Shown here: piece by piece, positions 22,743-34,100 of the stretch
Layout of the letters: each line of letters opens with the position of its first letter
How positions within the stretch are numbered: position 1 is the stretch's first letter
Origin: Acorus gramineus
Lineage: Eukaryota; Streptophyta; Magnoliopsida; Acorales; Acoraceae
Length of the DNA: 64,000 nucleotides
NCBI GenBank assembly: GCA_030737835.1
Contig: CM060857.1
Location: 2,566,716-2,630,715, forward strand
Reading direction: 5' to 3'
Translations under genes and position numbers: made by a program
Notes under the pieces: generated by a model
What the model was told of the DNA's origin: nothing
The model's database searches: none
The model's input: only the letters and a program-made list of their open reading frames with translations

Positions 22743-25700
22743 TCAGCCGACGGATCCCTCAAGCTTTAAGTTCATGAGCTCGTTCACCTCTGAAGCAAAC
22801 TCGTTCGGGAGCTCGTTGAAGACTTCCCTGCAGAACCCATTGACCATGGCAGCCACCGCCTTCTCATTGTCGATTCCCCTCTGCTGAAAGTAGAACAGCT
22901 GGTCTTCTCCCAACTTGGAAGTGCTGGCTTCGTGTTCTATTCTTGCTGTTGAATTCTTCACCTGCTTGAAAAAAAAAAGATGAACTACTTGAAATGGAAT
23001 ATGGAAATTCAATTCTGTATATATAAACTATAGACTTGTGAGATGACAAAATGTGAGGGCCCTATCTATTCATTATGGTATAACACTTCTCTTCTACAAT
23101 GGTAAAAGATCTGAGTCTCAGCTATGTGAAGAACATATGGGATTTGATTCTGGCAACCTTGAAAAATGGAGAAAAACTATTCTCGATGGCTTTATTACAT
23201 GAGAGGTTCTTATTGGTTTCTAAATGCTGGTCTTTAAACTAGCTCCTCTCAATTTGCTGCTCCCCTACCTTTAAGAAAAAATTGGAGACAGCTGATGTGT
23301 ATAACGAGATTTCGTGAGTGAAAAAAATTTCATTTGAAAGTCCAAGCTTACACGCGTGTTGTTGAACCAAATTCTGACTACAGAAAATAGATATGAGTGG
23401 GTGAGGAAAAATTACAAGGCATTTACAAGGCATTTTATGCAATGAAGAAGATAAATGGGCAATCCCCTACTGGTCAACTGTTAGATCAGCCAGAGAATTC
23501 AGAGAATTTAGTACATCTTGGGAAGAACTATAATATTCGATCTAATTTTGAACATGTAGAAGTTTTTCATTAATTCAACAAGAAAAAAAGATGAGTTCAA
23601 AAGGGAAATTCAGGCAACCGATATCCCATGCTATTTGCTGGAATTGCTGGCTTTCAAGGAGCAAGTGATTATATCAAGGAATGCAAGAAACGTGTGGTTA
23701 ATATTTTAAATGGAATTTCGGACTGCCTTTGGACTCCAGGAAAAACATAATTGTGGGGATTCCACTTTATGGTGAACAGGGATGGTTTTTTTTTTATTTG
23801 AGTATTTATTTTGTGGAGCTGGCTTGGGTGGGTTCGTGTATTGGCAGAACCTGGGTTTTTCTTTCTGTTGTTCCAAGGAAATGCCTTATCTTCTTTCCTC
23901 TGGATGTCAGGTTGATTTGTTCCCTCTCCTTGAAGAGATTTCATCTGTTTTATTAAAATTATAGGTGGTGACCTCCCACCTTTTGGCAAAACAAGAGCAG
24001 CCTCATTCGTATATGTTGTTGAAAGAGAACATCCAACCAATCATTTGACTATAGTAAGCTTTATTTAAATGATCTAGCACAATAAGTTTAGCTGTAATTC
24101 AATTATGTATAATGAATCATAAAGAAATTGGATCTTTTCCAACTCCATCTGTAACACATTAGAGGTCCGGGAAACATAGAGAAGATCATATGAATGAGGA
24201 ACCCAGCAACAAGAAGGCTAGATGTACTAATTCATGGCAAGATCCTAAAAACAACTTAGTTTAGTGCGAGGATGTGAATGAGGACAAACTCTCCATGCCT
24301 GAACCACCTCATAGTTAGTGTTTCCTTTGACCAACACAGTTCAATCTTGTTCATTAATACATCAAGGGAACACATGAGTAGAAACCTGGATCTGAAGAAT
24401 TATGTAGATGTACCGACACAGACACCGTAAAGTTTTATAATACTCGATTATCCTAACAATTATTTTGAATAAAAACTGTCGTTAAGCAGTAGTGACCAAA
24501 CTCTATCAATAAATCACATATATAGATTATGGTTGTAACTACCGAGGGAGGGAAGGAGAAGGTTTTAATTTGAATTGCACAAGGATTTGGATTCAAGGTT
24601 TACTGAAACTTAAAATGATGGTACTAATAGATCTTCCTCATTATAAAGTTGGACCCTCTTTATAAATTCCAAGTGACCAAATCAGCACACTCTTGTGAAG
24701 ATGCAGTTCACAATTATATTTTTGTTCATGTTCATACCTATTAGTACAAGAATAACCACATTTATGGTTATATGTACACACACACAAACACATATGAGCA
24801 TGCTTGCATGGTACATGATTAAAGCAAAATCAATGCATCAATATATATAACATGGACCCTGTACTACAAACATATATTCCACCATGTCATTATGCATGAG
24901 AAGTTCGAGAAAGAATATAAAGTATAAACAACTAAAAAACGAAACAAAATCTTTACCTCTATATCAGGGTAAGTGTTGGCAGCTGCAGTGTCCCCAATGA
25001 GCATCGAATCACACTGGCTGAAATTCCTAGCGTTCTCCGCCCTTGTACCCACCTTCACCAGTCCCCTATAAGAATTCCTTGATTTCCCCGCTGATATCCC
25101 CTTAGAAACAATCCTGCTCCTCGTGTTCCTTCCAATATGCTTCATCTTTGTCCCCGTGTCCGCCTGCTGGTGATTCTTTGTCAACGCCACCGAATAAAAT
25201 TCCCCCACCGAATCGTCACCCACGAGATCCACGCTTGGGTATTTCCACGTGATAGCGGACCCCGTCTCCACCTGAGTCCATGATATCTTCGACCCGCGAC
25301 CCTTGCAACACCCCCTCTTTGTAACGAAATTGTACACACCACCAATCCCATCCTCATCCCCGGCATACCAGTTCTGCACTGTGGAGTACCTGATCTCTGC
25401 CCCCTCTGCGCAGTGGAGCTCCACCACTGCCGCGTGGAGCTGGTTCCGGTCATATGAAGGCGCAGTGCACCCTTCCAAGTACCTCACGAAGCTCCTCTCG
25501 TCGGCCACAATGAGCGTCCGCTCAAACTGACCCGTCTCGAGCGCGTTGATCCTAAAGTATGTTGATATGTCCATCGGCGAGACCGTGTCCTTCGGGACAT
25601 AACAGAACGACCCGTCACTGAAAACCGCCGAATTCAGCGCGGCATAGTAGTTGTCCCCGGGTGGGACCACCGACCCAAGGTACTGCCTCACGAGGTCAGG

Positions 25701-27332
25701 ATACTCCCTGATCGCCTCGGAGATCGAGCAAAAGATGACACCAGACTTCGCAAGTGTCTTGCGGTGGGTGGTGGCAATGGAGACAGAGTCGAGCACCGCG
25801 TCAACCGCGACATTCGCGAGGCGCTTCTGCTCACTGAGTGGGATCCCGAGTCGGTCGAAGTACCTGATCATATGCCAAAAAATAAAAAAATATCCTATAT
25901 CCGAAAATCCAGAGTTCAGATACATCAATCAACATATCCACTCAAAAAAATATTTGAATTCGACATATGTCCACGTTATAATCTGTGTTATATACTGTTC
26001 AAATTCAATTATCCTACATGATTAATCATAATCTTCAAAATTTAAATAACGATCTTATTCTCTTTACATGATCTCTCAATCAGACAAAAAGCCCTAAAGT
26101 CTTGATTTTCACAGGCCCAAGATCAAGAATCATCAATCATCCAATATTCAAATATCCAAAGTGCAGATACGGAGATCAACATAGCCACTCCAAAAAATTT
26201 CCAAATTTGACATACATATGCATCATTATATACTGTTCAAATTCAATTATCCTGCACAATCAATCGAAATCCTACAAATTCAAATAACTATTCTGATGTA
26301 TGACAGATTATGCAGATGGGAGCACCAAAAGAAGTCCATCAGATAAATTACAAATCAATGATCACGATCTCAGAATCGCACGAAATTTTACATGGTGAAA
26401 TATATCGAGGAGATCTTCTAGAATAGTTGTTACACAACTAACAATTCTTATTTTTTAAAAATTAATTCATTTAGGCCTTTAAATTAGCGATTTTACTATT
26501 TTTAGTAAGTTTTAGATTTGTGATATCTCAATCACAACAGATTGGAATTGATTTCTCTCAATTCCTATGATCATTGAGGATCTCATAGAATCAGAAAAAT
26601 TAGTTTTCGAATTTTACTATTTTTAGTAATTTTTTAATTTTATGTTATTAGTATAAATAGCATACTTGTAATCTAGGGTTGACAATTTTTTATCAATAAT
26701 ATTTTGAATTTCCTCTATTTTGGGGCTTTCTTCCTTATGGATTCAAGGAGCTTATGAGATCTCAACGCTGGTTGGATCTTTTTATCAGTTTCACACTGCG
26801 TTATATTCAATTATATGATCAAACATATCAAATTATCCAAACAAACCCATCGACGGGCTTACCTAGCGAGCTCCGGGTCGACCTCATCGAGGCTGTTGAG
26901 CTTCGGCTTCTTGAGAGGCTCAGAGAAGTAGCAGATGTCCTGGAGGTCGATCGTTGGGTACACGTTATCCGACCACTTCGGCTCGCTCATCTTCACGAAC
27001 CGCGCGAACGCGTCGAGGCGGAAGTCGAGCATCCACTGGGGCTCGCCCTTGCGAGCGGAGATGGCGCGGATGGTGGACTCGGAGAGGCCTTTGGGGATGG
27101 AGAAGGACTCGATGTCGGTGGAGAAGCCGTACTGGTACTCCTTCGTCAGGAGCTTCTGGATCGTGTCCTCGCTAGGGTTTGGGGGGGTTTGGAGGGTCGT
27201 TTCGGCTCGGATTTTCGTGGGGCGGGAGGGACGGGGTTTGGGGAGTTGGGGGCAGGGGAACCCTAATTGGGGTTTGCGGGGGGTGATTGGGGATTGGAGG
27301 GGGAGGACGCCATGGGCGAGGAGGGAAGCCAT
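22743..27332 (-). CDS. SUFB: SUFB (ABCI8/NAP1-type), plastid Fe-S cluster scaffold subunit
   Basis: SufB subunit of the plastid SUFBCD complex, which assembles Fe-S clusters in the stroma. Coding exons 26863-27332, 24957-25863 and 22743-22961 total 1,596 nt, encoding 531 residues plus stop in phase. I chose the ATG at 27332 (MASLLAHG) because Arabidopsis SUFB begins MASLLANG; in-frame ATGs at 27341 and 27392 would add 3 or 20 residues. Residues 1 to about 45 are Pro/Arg/Ser-rich and look like a transit peptide. The core runs from [12 protein letters not shown] through [28 protein letters not shown] and [18 protein letters not shown] to the C-terminus [16 protein letters not shown] and IEHEASTSK carry the Cys and Glu that correspond to E. 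coli SufB C405 and E434. Exons 1 and 2 are notably GC-rich beside AT-rich introns. A CT-rich 5' leader lies at 27342-27361. Confidence 0.97.
25880..26300. repeat. Intronic direct duplication in SUFB intron 1
   Basis: Two related blocks, about 25,915-26,048 and 26,145-26,290, share text such as gttcaaattcaattatcct, ccactc-aaaaaa-ttt, and attcaaataac, in the same order and orientation about 240 bp apart. They look like an old local duplication. No coding capacity. Confidence 0.6.
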
Positions 27333-27421
27333 GGATGACATAGAAAGAGAGAGAGAGAGAGAGGGATGAATGGAAATGGAAAGGTATGCCAACCACTACT
27401 ACTGTTTTTTTATTTATTTAA

Positions 27422-27872
27422 GGGCAAAATCCAATTAACCCCCTTTATATTTCACAAATTTTGTATAACCCCTTAAAAACATCTATATAAATTCAAATAA
27501 TTAACCATAATGAAAACACAGTATACCAAAAATATTTTATAATTTGTTAAAAATATGAAAAATACTTTCATAAATGATAATTTTACCCATTCAGAGAGAG
27601 TTTCATAACATATCCGTAAATATAAAATCGTTATTTTCATATAATTTTTGGTATTTTTAATACATTATGAATGATTTTTTGTATATTATGTTTTCAACCA
27701 GAGTTAATCAAACAGAATATTCGCTGAATAATTCTATTCTATCAATAAAAATTTAATTTAGGAAGCTATTTAGATTTAAATAAGTGTTTTTAGAGGATTA
27801 TATGAATTTTAGAAAAAAAAACAAGGGGTTATTTGTATTTTAGGCAGTTTAGGGGGGGGGGGGGTATTTGAA
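27422..27872. repeat. 'Aataacccc' foldback MITE, copy 1
   Basis: Long imperfect inverted arms with alternating ccccttta/taaaagggg and caaataa blocks: left aaaatccaattaaccccct, right (reverse-complemented) aaatacaaataaccccttg. It is the same family as 37706-38243 and 56444-56932, all about 0.45-0.54 kb. No transposase; superfamily not determined. A G-homopolymer marks the right end (27849-27863). Confidence 0.65.
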
Positions 27873-28206
27873 ATGCGTGTGGGGGTGAAACCTATCGATC
27901 CTTTTGAGGCTTCCAGCGAGTTCCTCATGTTTGGATTTTTTACATTTTTGTTACACTCAGTCTTTTTTATATATTTTTTTTACCGTTTCAAATATAATAT
28001 CATTAATCTTGTTAACCTTTTTCATTCATGTATTATAAATTTATTAAAATATATATTTCATATATCATTAAATAGCGAATTATGTGATTTTTTAGAAAAA
28101 GAAAAACATAAGAGAACTATATTTGAGTTTTTTTTTTTTTTTTAAGAATATAGTAGGCATTTTATTCAAATATATTTGATAGGTGCTAAAAAAAGGGGGG
28201 GGGGGG

Positions 28207-28865
28207 GTTAAATAAAGACATTTGAGTCATTGTAAACATCCACGAACTCATATAAGTCCTTACAAACTTGGAGTCGGACATACAAGTCCTTTAAACTGTT
28301 ATGGTAAGTCAATTTAGTTTCTCAGTTAACTTTTTATATAATTTAACGATATATTCTTATAATATTCCATCTATGTGAAATCAAACACTCATATAAATAA
28401 CAGAAAAAATAGAAAAAATATATATATCTTTTTAAATGATCATCTTACCCCAGAACAAACTCATTTTTACTTTTTTATCTTTTGCAGATTTTGACGTTAT
28501 TGTTGCGTACTACTTCATTATTATTATTATTTTTGCTTCTATTTCAAACAATTGTAATTGTGAATATAATTTTATTTATGTATTGTATTTAATATACTAT
28601 AGATATTACTTAGATTTTTTATTTTACATTTTGATAAGGTGATTACACAAGTTAAAAAGCTCTTGTTAATCATCATGTTGTGTATTATGGATGGTATAAT
28701 AGTGAAATCATATTTATGGTTAATTTTAATCATGATAGGTTAAAAATGATTTAACAAGAGGTATGTATTAGACATTTTCTGTATTTCTAGGGATGTAATT
28801 GTCTTGCCCCAAGTTTATAAAGACTTATATAGGTTTATAGTTATAGGAACTCAAACGTCTTTAAC
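28207..28865. repeat. MITE-like element with GTTAAA-AAAGAC ends
   Basis: The left end gttaaataaagacatttgag and the right end, reverse-complemented, gttaaagacgtttgagtt form inverted repeats that continue imperfectly (catataagtccttacaaactt against tatataagtctttataaactt). AT-rich inside, no coding capacity, and no confident target duplication. Confidence 0.6.
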
Positions 28866-31146
28866 AAAAAAAAAAAAAAAATAATCAGCGTAGAACCAAG
28901 TAAGAGAGAATCCAACTTCAGACTTACCAATCAATGCTTTAATTTATTACAAACTTTCAATCAACCAGCACAACTCTTCTAGCGTAGAAGAGACCCCAAT
29001 CCCTAACCCCTGACAAAGTGAATAATGTATTTGGGATTGAGAGTAATATTTTTCTTTTTAGTTTTTCATAAGTGAAATTCATACAATAATAATAATAATA
29101 AAGTAGTAGTTCTACTACTTCATTTTATTAAAATATAGACGCAATTGTGAAAAATATAAAAAAATGCACACATAACTGTAACTTTATGTATGTTTATTTA
29201 TTTTATGATAATTATCCTTTATAAAAAAATAAAAGACAATGGTACGCATTGCTATTTTTTTTAGAGTGATTTAAAATTTATGGGATTAGTTTCTTAACGT
29301 TGCATGATTATCTATAGTATTTCATTTTGATTATGAATTCAATTTGTTTATATAAGTCGATAAGTATCTCCCACCTCCTTAAAAACGGTCAAGAGATCAA
29401 ATCTCATGAAATATCATTCTTTTAAAAAAAAAAGATTTTTATTTTAGCATTCTCACAAGAGCGCTTAGTCATTACTGAGTTGGGAGGGGGGGGGGTGACG
29501 AGCTCTATCATCCTAGTTAAATATCTCTTCTAATTAGGATTTACAGCCAAATCACTTCCTGTATTTGTGTTTCCTTTTTTATTTTCTTTTTCTAACTTTT
29601 CACCCCTTTTAGAATTGTATTTCGAGATCATAATGAAATCGTGTAGTAACTTTCACCTTTTTTTAAAAAAAAGTTTTATTTAATATTTTTTAAAATTTTA
29701 TCAAATATACCAGAAAGCTTTACTAAAAATTCATTCAACCTACTAAAAATTCATTCAACCTACTCAAAATATAATTTTGATTTCGTCTCTTAACGGTAGA
29801 CATCTCCTCTCCACCCTCTCCCTCCCCAAAATGGAATGGACTTGGTTGGTGGGATTATCCATTCCCTTTTCGTGATGGAGTATACGAGTACATATTGTGG
29901 TGGCTCTATCTCGGTCACCACCGCCATCTTCATCTGTCTACCGCCCCCACCCCCCACACATACTCTCTCTTTTCTATCTCTCTCTTCCTCTTTTTTTCTT
30001 CTCCACTACTACAAGTATGCAATCCCACCAAAAAAAAAAAAAATTCAAGGGGATCGCAACATCCTTGAGTTTATTTAACCCTACCTACTTCCATCTCCTT
30101 TTAACATTGCTTCATTTTTTTTATCTTTTTTTCTTTTGTATGCTTTAAACATTATCTTTTTTTTTAACAATAAAATTGAGACAAGCTATCTCCCTTTTCT
30201 TTAAAAAAAAACAAAAAAAAAAAACTGTGCCAAACTTGATGTTCTGTTAAGAAATGGAATTCATGTTTAATTTGTGCAGGCACAGATGGAGGAGAGATTT
30301 ACTAACCTGGTTCTGTGTAACAGAGGTGTAAGGCAGACTGTCAAACAAAGCAATAACCTTAGTACCTGTACTTTATCTCAAATCAATCAAATACATAAAT
30401 TAATATTTGAGATTCTGAACAGATACAGATATTTTTGATACCTGACATGATCAAGTGATTAATCTTGCATGACAATGAACATGAACAATTCAGACATATA
30501 TAATTGAGCGTTGTTACACCCAGATTTATTTCCAACTTCAATTCCAGTCTTATATGTGTCGATAGAAAATCTATCTACGCATATGCTCACATTAACAAGA
30601 TATATGCTTCAAAAGAATTTTTTTTACATTTTTTATAAATACATCAATACAATTCATTGAAATATATGTTTTATTTTTTATAAAAACATATACATCATTA
30701 GATGAGGTATACTATTTTTAAAAAATTTAAAACACATGTAAATTAAAATTGAGACTGAAAATATGACTGGATGTAACGTAATCCTATATAATTTTATATA
30801 CATATTTAGAGAGGCGACCTGAAAAGCCATGTCAGTTGATTCATGGCATGGACCGGGCCGCTCTGCTTTACACCAGTTCTGTGAAGCACGTCACTGATTG
30901 GCTACAAAAATCAATTTCTGAATTTCATGCACAGAATCTTTAGCTCAACATAATATCATTCTTACAAATGTAAGCATAGATCAAGAAGATACGTCACCAA
31001 AATTTTCACACACAGATAAAAACCAACTGAATACAGGTCTCACAAGAACAAGCATCAAAAACGCAAAAAATTTCTCCTCTCCAATGAATATTTGTATCAA
31101 AATTTTGAATTGATAACCAGCAAAGGGATAATAAAAAAAAGGCGTA
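28866..31146. other. Intergenic between SUFB and the ataxin-2-like gene
   Basis: AT-rich sequence with a direct duplication actaaaaattcattcaacct (29722 and 29743) and T/C-rich tracts near 29,930-30,000. The part next to 31146 is the 3'UTR side of the downstream minus-strand gene. No gene recognised; short open frames here have no protein similarity that I can see. Confidence 0.4.
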
Positions 31147-34100
31147 TTAGAACTTGCTGCAGAAGATACCATTGCTGCCAGGAACAGCAGCAATGGGTGG
31201 AATGGTAGCAGGAAAGTGCGGTGAGAAAGGCGAGTGGCTGGGCATAACCAAAGGCTGCTGAACACCAGCAACTAGTGGTGGAGGCAAGCATAGTGGCAGT
31301 GCTTGCATCACAGCTCCTGAAAATGAAACATAGAATGTCATTTCTCATGTAAATGATATGTAAATGATATGGTTGTATATAAATTAGTATGAAATAATCA
31401 TGGTTTACACGAAAGATGTAGAAGTTAAAGTGGGCATAGTTTTTAATTAAATATATTACAAATGCACTTTTCTAGGTCAACGTTTGGAAATGAGTTTGAA
31501 TAGCTTTCGTCGAAACGAAAAAAGCAAGTTTTAGATATAAAGAACAGGCTTTCAGAAATCTAACAAAAATATGCTTCCTAAAACATGATATAGTTCAACA
31601 ATTTGTCTTTTTGTGAAACACGGGTAACAAAGGGGGATAAAAGTTGTTCGGCCCCTTTATCTTGAACAAAATATCCCCACTTTGAGACCCAAAAACATGG
31701 ACAACTATTCGTGCTCTGTCCCCATTTTTTTATGCCAAATGGAATATCTTGTCCTCCAAACCACTTATCCCCCTGTCCCTATCCAAACCAGGCCACAAAT
31801 TTGTCTTTACTCACATTTATCAAAATTGAGACTAAAAGAAGGGAACAACCGTCATTCTAACCTTTCATAAGGAACAAAGAAAATCTCCATTTTCCATTCA
31901 AAATCGGTATAGTTGTCCACATTTTATCATGATTTTTTTAATGACACCCAGGACAAGTTCTTTAGCCATTTCTGCCGTCATTTATCCTATTACCCACCAC
32001 ATATCCCATTAGGCCTTAACATTTTCAAGAAAAGAAAATTCAATCATGAAACTAGTCCACAAGTACCTTGGCTCTTTGGTAGATGGGCTTGATGCGGAGT
32101 CATAAAAGGGAGAGGTGACCCCTGCGCAAGAACTGTTGCTCCTGGAATTCCATCCTACAACAAAAGAAGAGCACACTGCATAAAGATAAAGGATGATCAC
32201 AAAATGAAACATGGTGTAATTCTGTCTCTTCTGGAGAAAAAAGGTGTTCCCTACGTGAGTCATCGGATGCACATACATGAGCTGACCAAATCTTCCCACC
32301 ATTACCTGGCACAAGCAACCAAAGATTAGATGATAATCAGACCAACCATAAATAAATAAAAAAATGCAACAGATGAGAAGCATTGGATCAATATGACAGC
32401 TTCAACTTACTGTTTGACAATTTGGATGCATATATGTAGGCGCTACCTGCAAAGGATAACCAGGGCCAGGTCGAATAGGCTGTTGCCTGCTGCCTGCATG
32501 CCCAGTGATCTACAATACAAGAAATATACATTAAAACTACAGTGAGTGATGTATGACCAATTACAGTTGTTACCAAGGCCATGCTTGGAACCAATCTTCA
32601 AATTGATTTCTGTTTTGCAAACGGTCTTCAGGTAATCAATTCCAAACGGGTATTATAAGCTTCAGTTTTTATAATCATGTGCTAAAAATTCAATAAAACA
32701 GTTTTTATGAAAAAGAAGGTTGAGAGTAGAATCACTTATTTTAATCAATTCAGAGCATAAGATGTCTTCGAAATTGGTTTCAAACAGGGCCTTACAGTGA
32801 TATTGACACTGCAATGGTTTCCATTGCAAAAACATGAGGAACTAAAGTATGGTATTAGAGACTGACAGAGTGTATAGAATTCCAAACAAAGAAAATGCAG
32901 AAATGTTTATATACTAATGAGAATACAAAAACGAAAGGGGAACTTTATATGATCATGATTGTTATAAAAAAATGAAAAAAAAAGAGACATGTAATTAGTG
33001 GGAAAAAATTGCTATATCATATTGACAAAGTGCGTAATGCAAAATGAGACTTACAGTGTGCGGAATTTGTGAATTGATGTCACTGTGACCAGTCACCAAA
33101 TTGTTGTAATTGACAAACTTCACAGGCAATGGACGGGATGATAAAGGGCTGATCTCAATTCCAGGCTGTGAAACAGGTAGCACAGGAGGAATGTTTGGAA
33201 CATAACCCATGCTTGCAGCTGATGACACTGCAGGAGTAGCGGTCCTGGGATTTGCAAATGATGGTGAAAAAGTTTTGGCTCCTGGATTAAGTTTAAATTC
33301 CTACAGAAAAAATGACATTTACAAGGAGAAGGCATCAGATGATAAAGGAAATTTAGGATCCATTTGGTGCATTGTCTCAAGAAAGAAAATTAATATTCAC
33401 ACTACCTTGGTGTTTGTCCTGCAAGCTGAAGTTTTTGAGGGAACGGGAACACAGGGTGCTGTAGATGTAGAAGATGAAGTTGTGGAGGCTTCGGAAACGG
33501 AAGGAGAAGCTAACATACTGCCATTCTGGATTTCCCCACATCTTGCCTCATTTGAATTTTTTTTTGGTAATGCATGCCCAGAAATTTCATAAGTAGCACT
33601 CCACTGGGTGATCGGTGATACGGCTGCACAAGAAATATATGGTAAAGTTATAATGTTTTAAAGTTCAATCTTTTATCTGGTAGGTAGGCGGTGGGAATTG
33701 AACCCGGGACCTCTAGGTTGCAAATTTTGTTGTCAACACTGAACTTTGGGTGCAACCCCTAAAGTTCAATCTTTAAAATAAATAAAAATAAAATGTGAAG
33801 AAATGCAAAACACGAAAGCAAGTGACTTTGAAAATTGTCAATAAACTTCAAGAACATCAGCCTGTCAATAAGATAAATTTTTGTACTTACTCTCAGAATT
33901 GAGATTGGTGGTTGAATGGAGAACAGCTTCCTTGTTATATGTGTCGTCTTTCCCAGCCTGTCTGTCAGCACTGTACAATCCATGGATGAGCTCATACAAA
34001 GAACATTTCGACTGAAAAATCTCTGCAGAAACTCACCTCTCACTAACTGTAACAGTTGGAAGCTGCAAAGCTTCTTCCATCTGTGGATACAAGAAACCAA

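Noticed and set aside
25303-26025. Plus-strand frames over SUFB exon 2
   Set aside because: Antisense shadows of the SUFB coding exon.
26290-26760. Possible solo LTR in SUFB intron 1 (tataaata-like and leader-like text)
   Set aside because: No matching ends or 5-bp duplication found; a suspicion only.
26754-27369. Plus-strand frames of up to 170 codons over SUFB exon 1
   Set aside because: Antisense shadows of a GC-rich exon whose minus-strand product is clearly SUFB.
34030-34060. A 14- or 25-nt intron in the ataxin-2-like gene that would remove the TGA
   Set aside because: Far below the minimum plant intron length; an alternative acceptor at 34012 explains the frame better.
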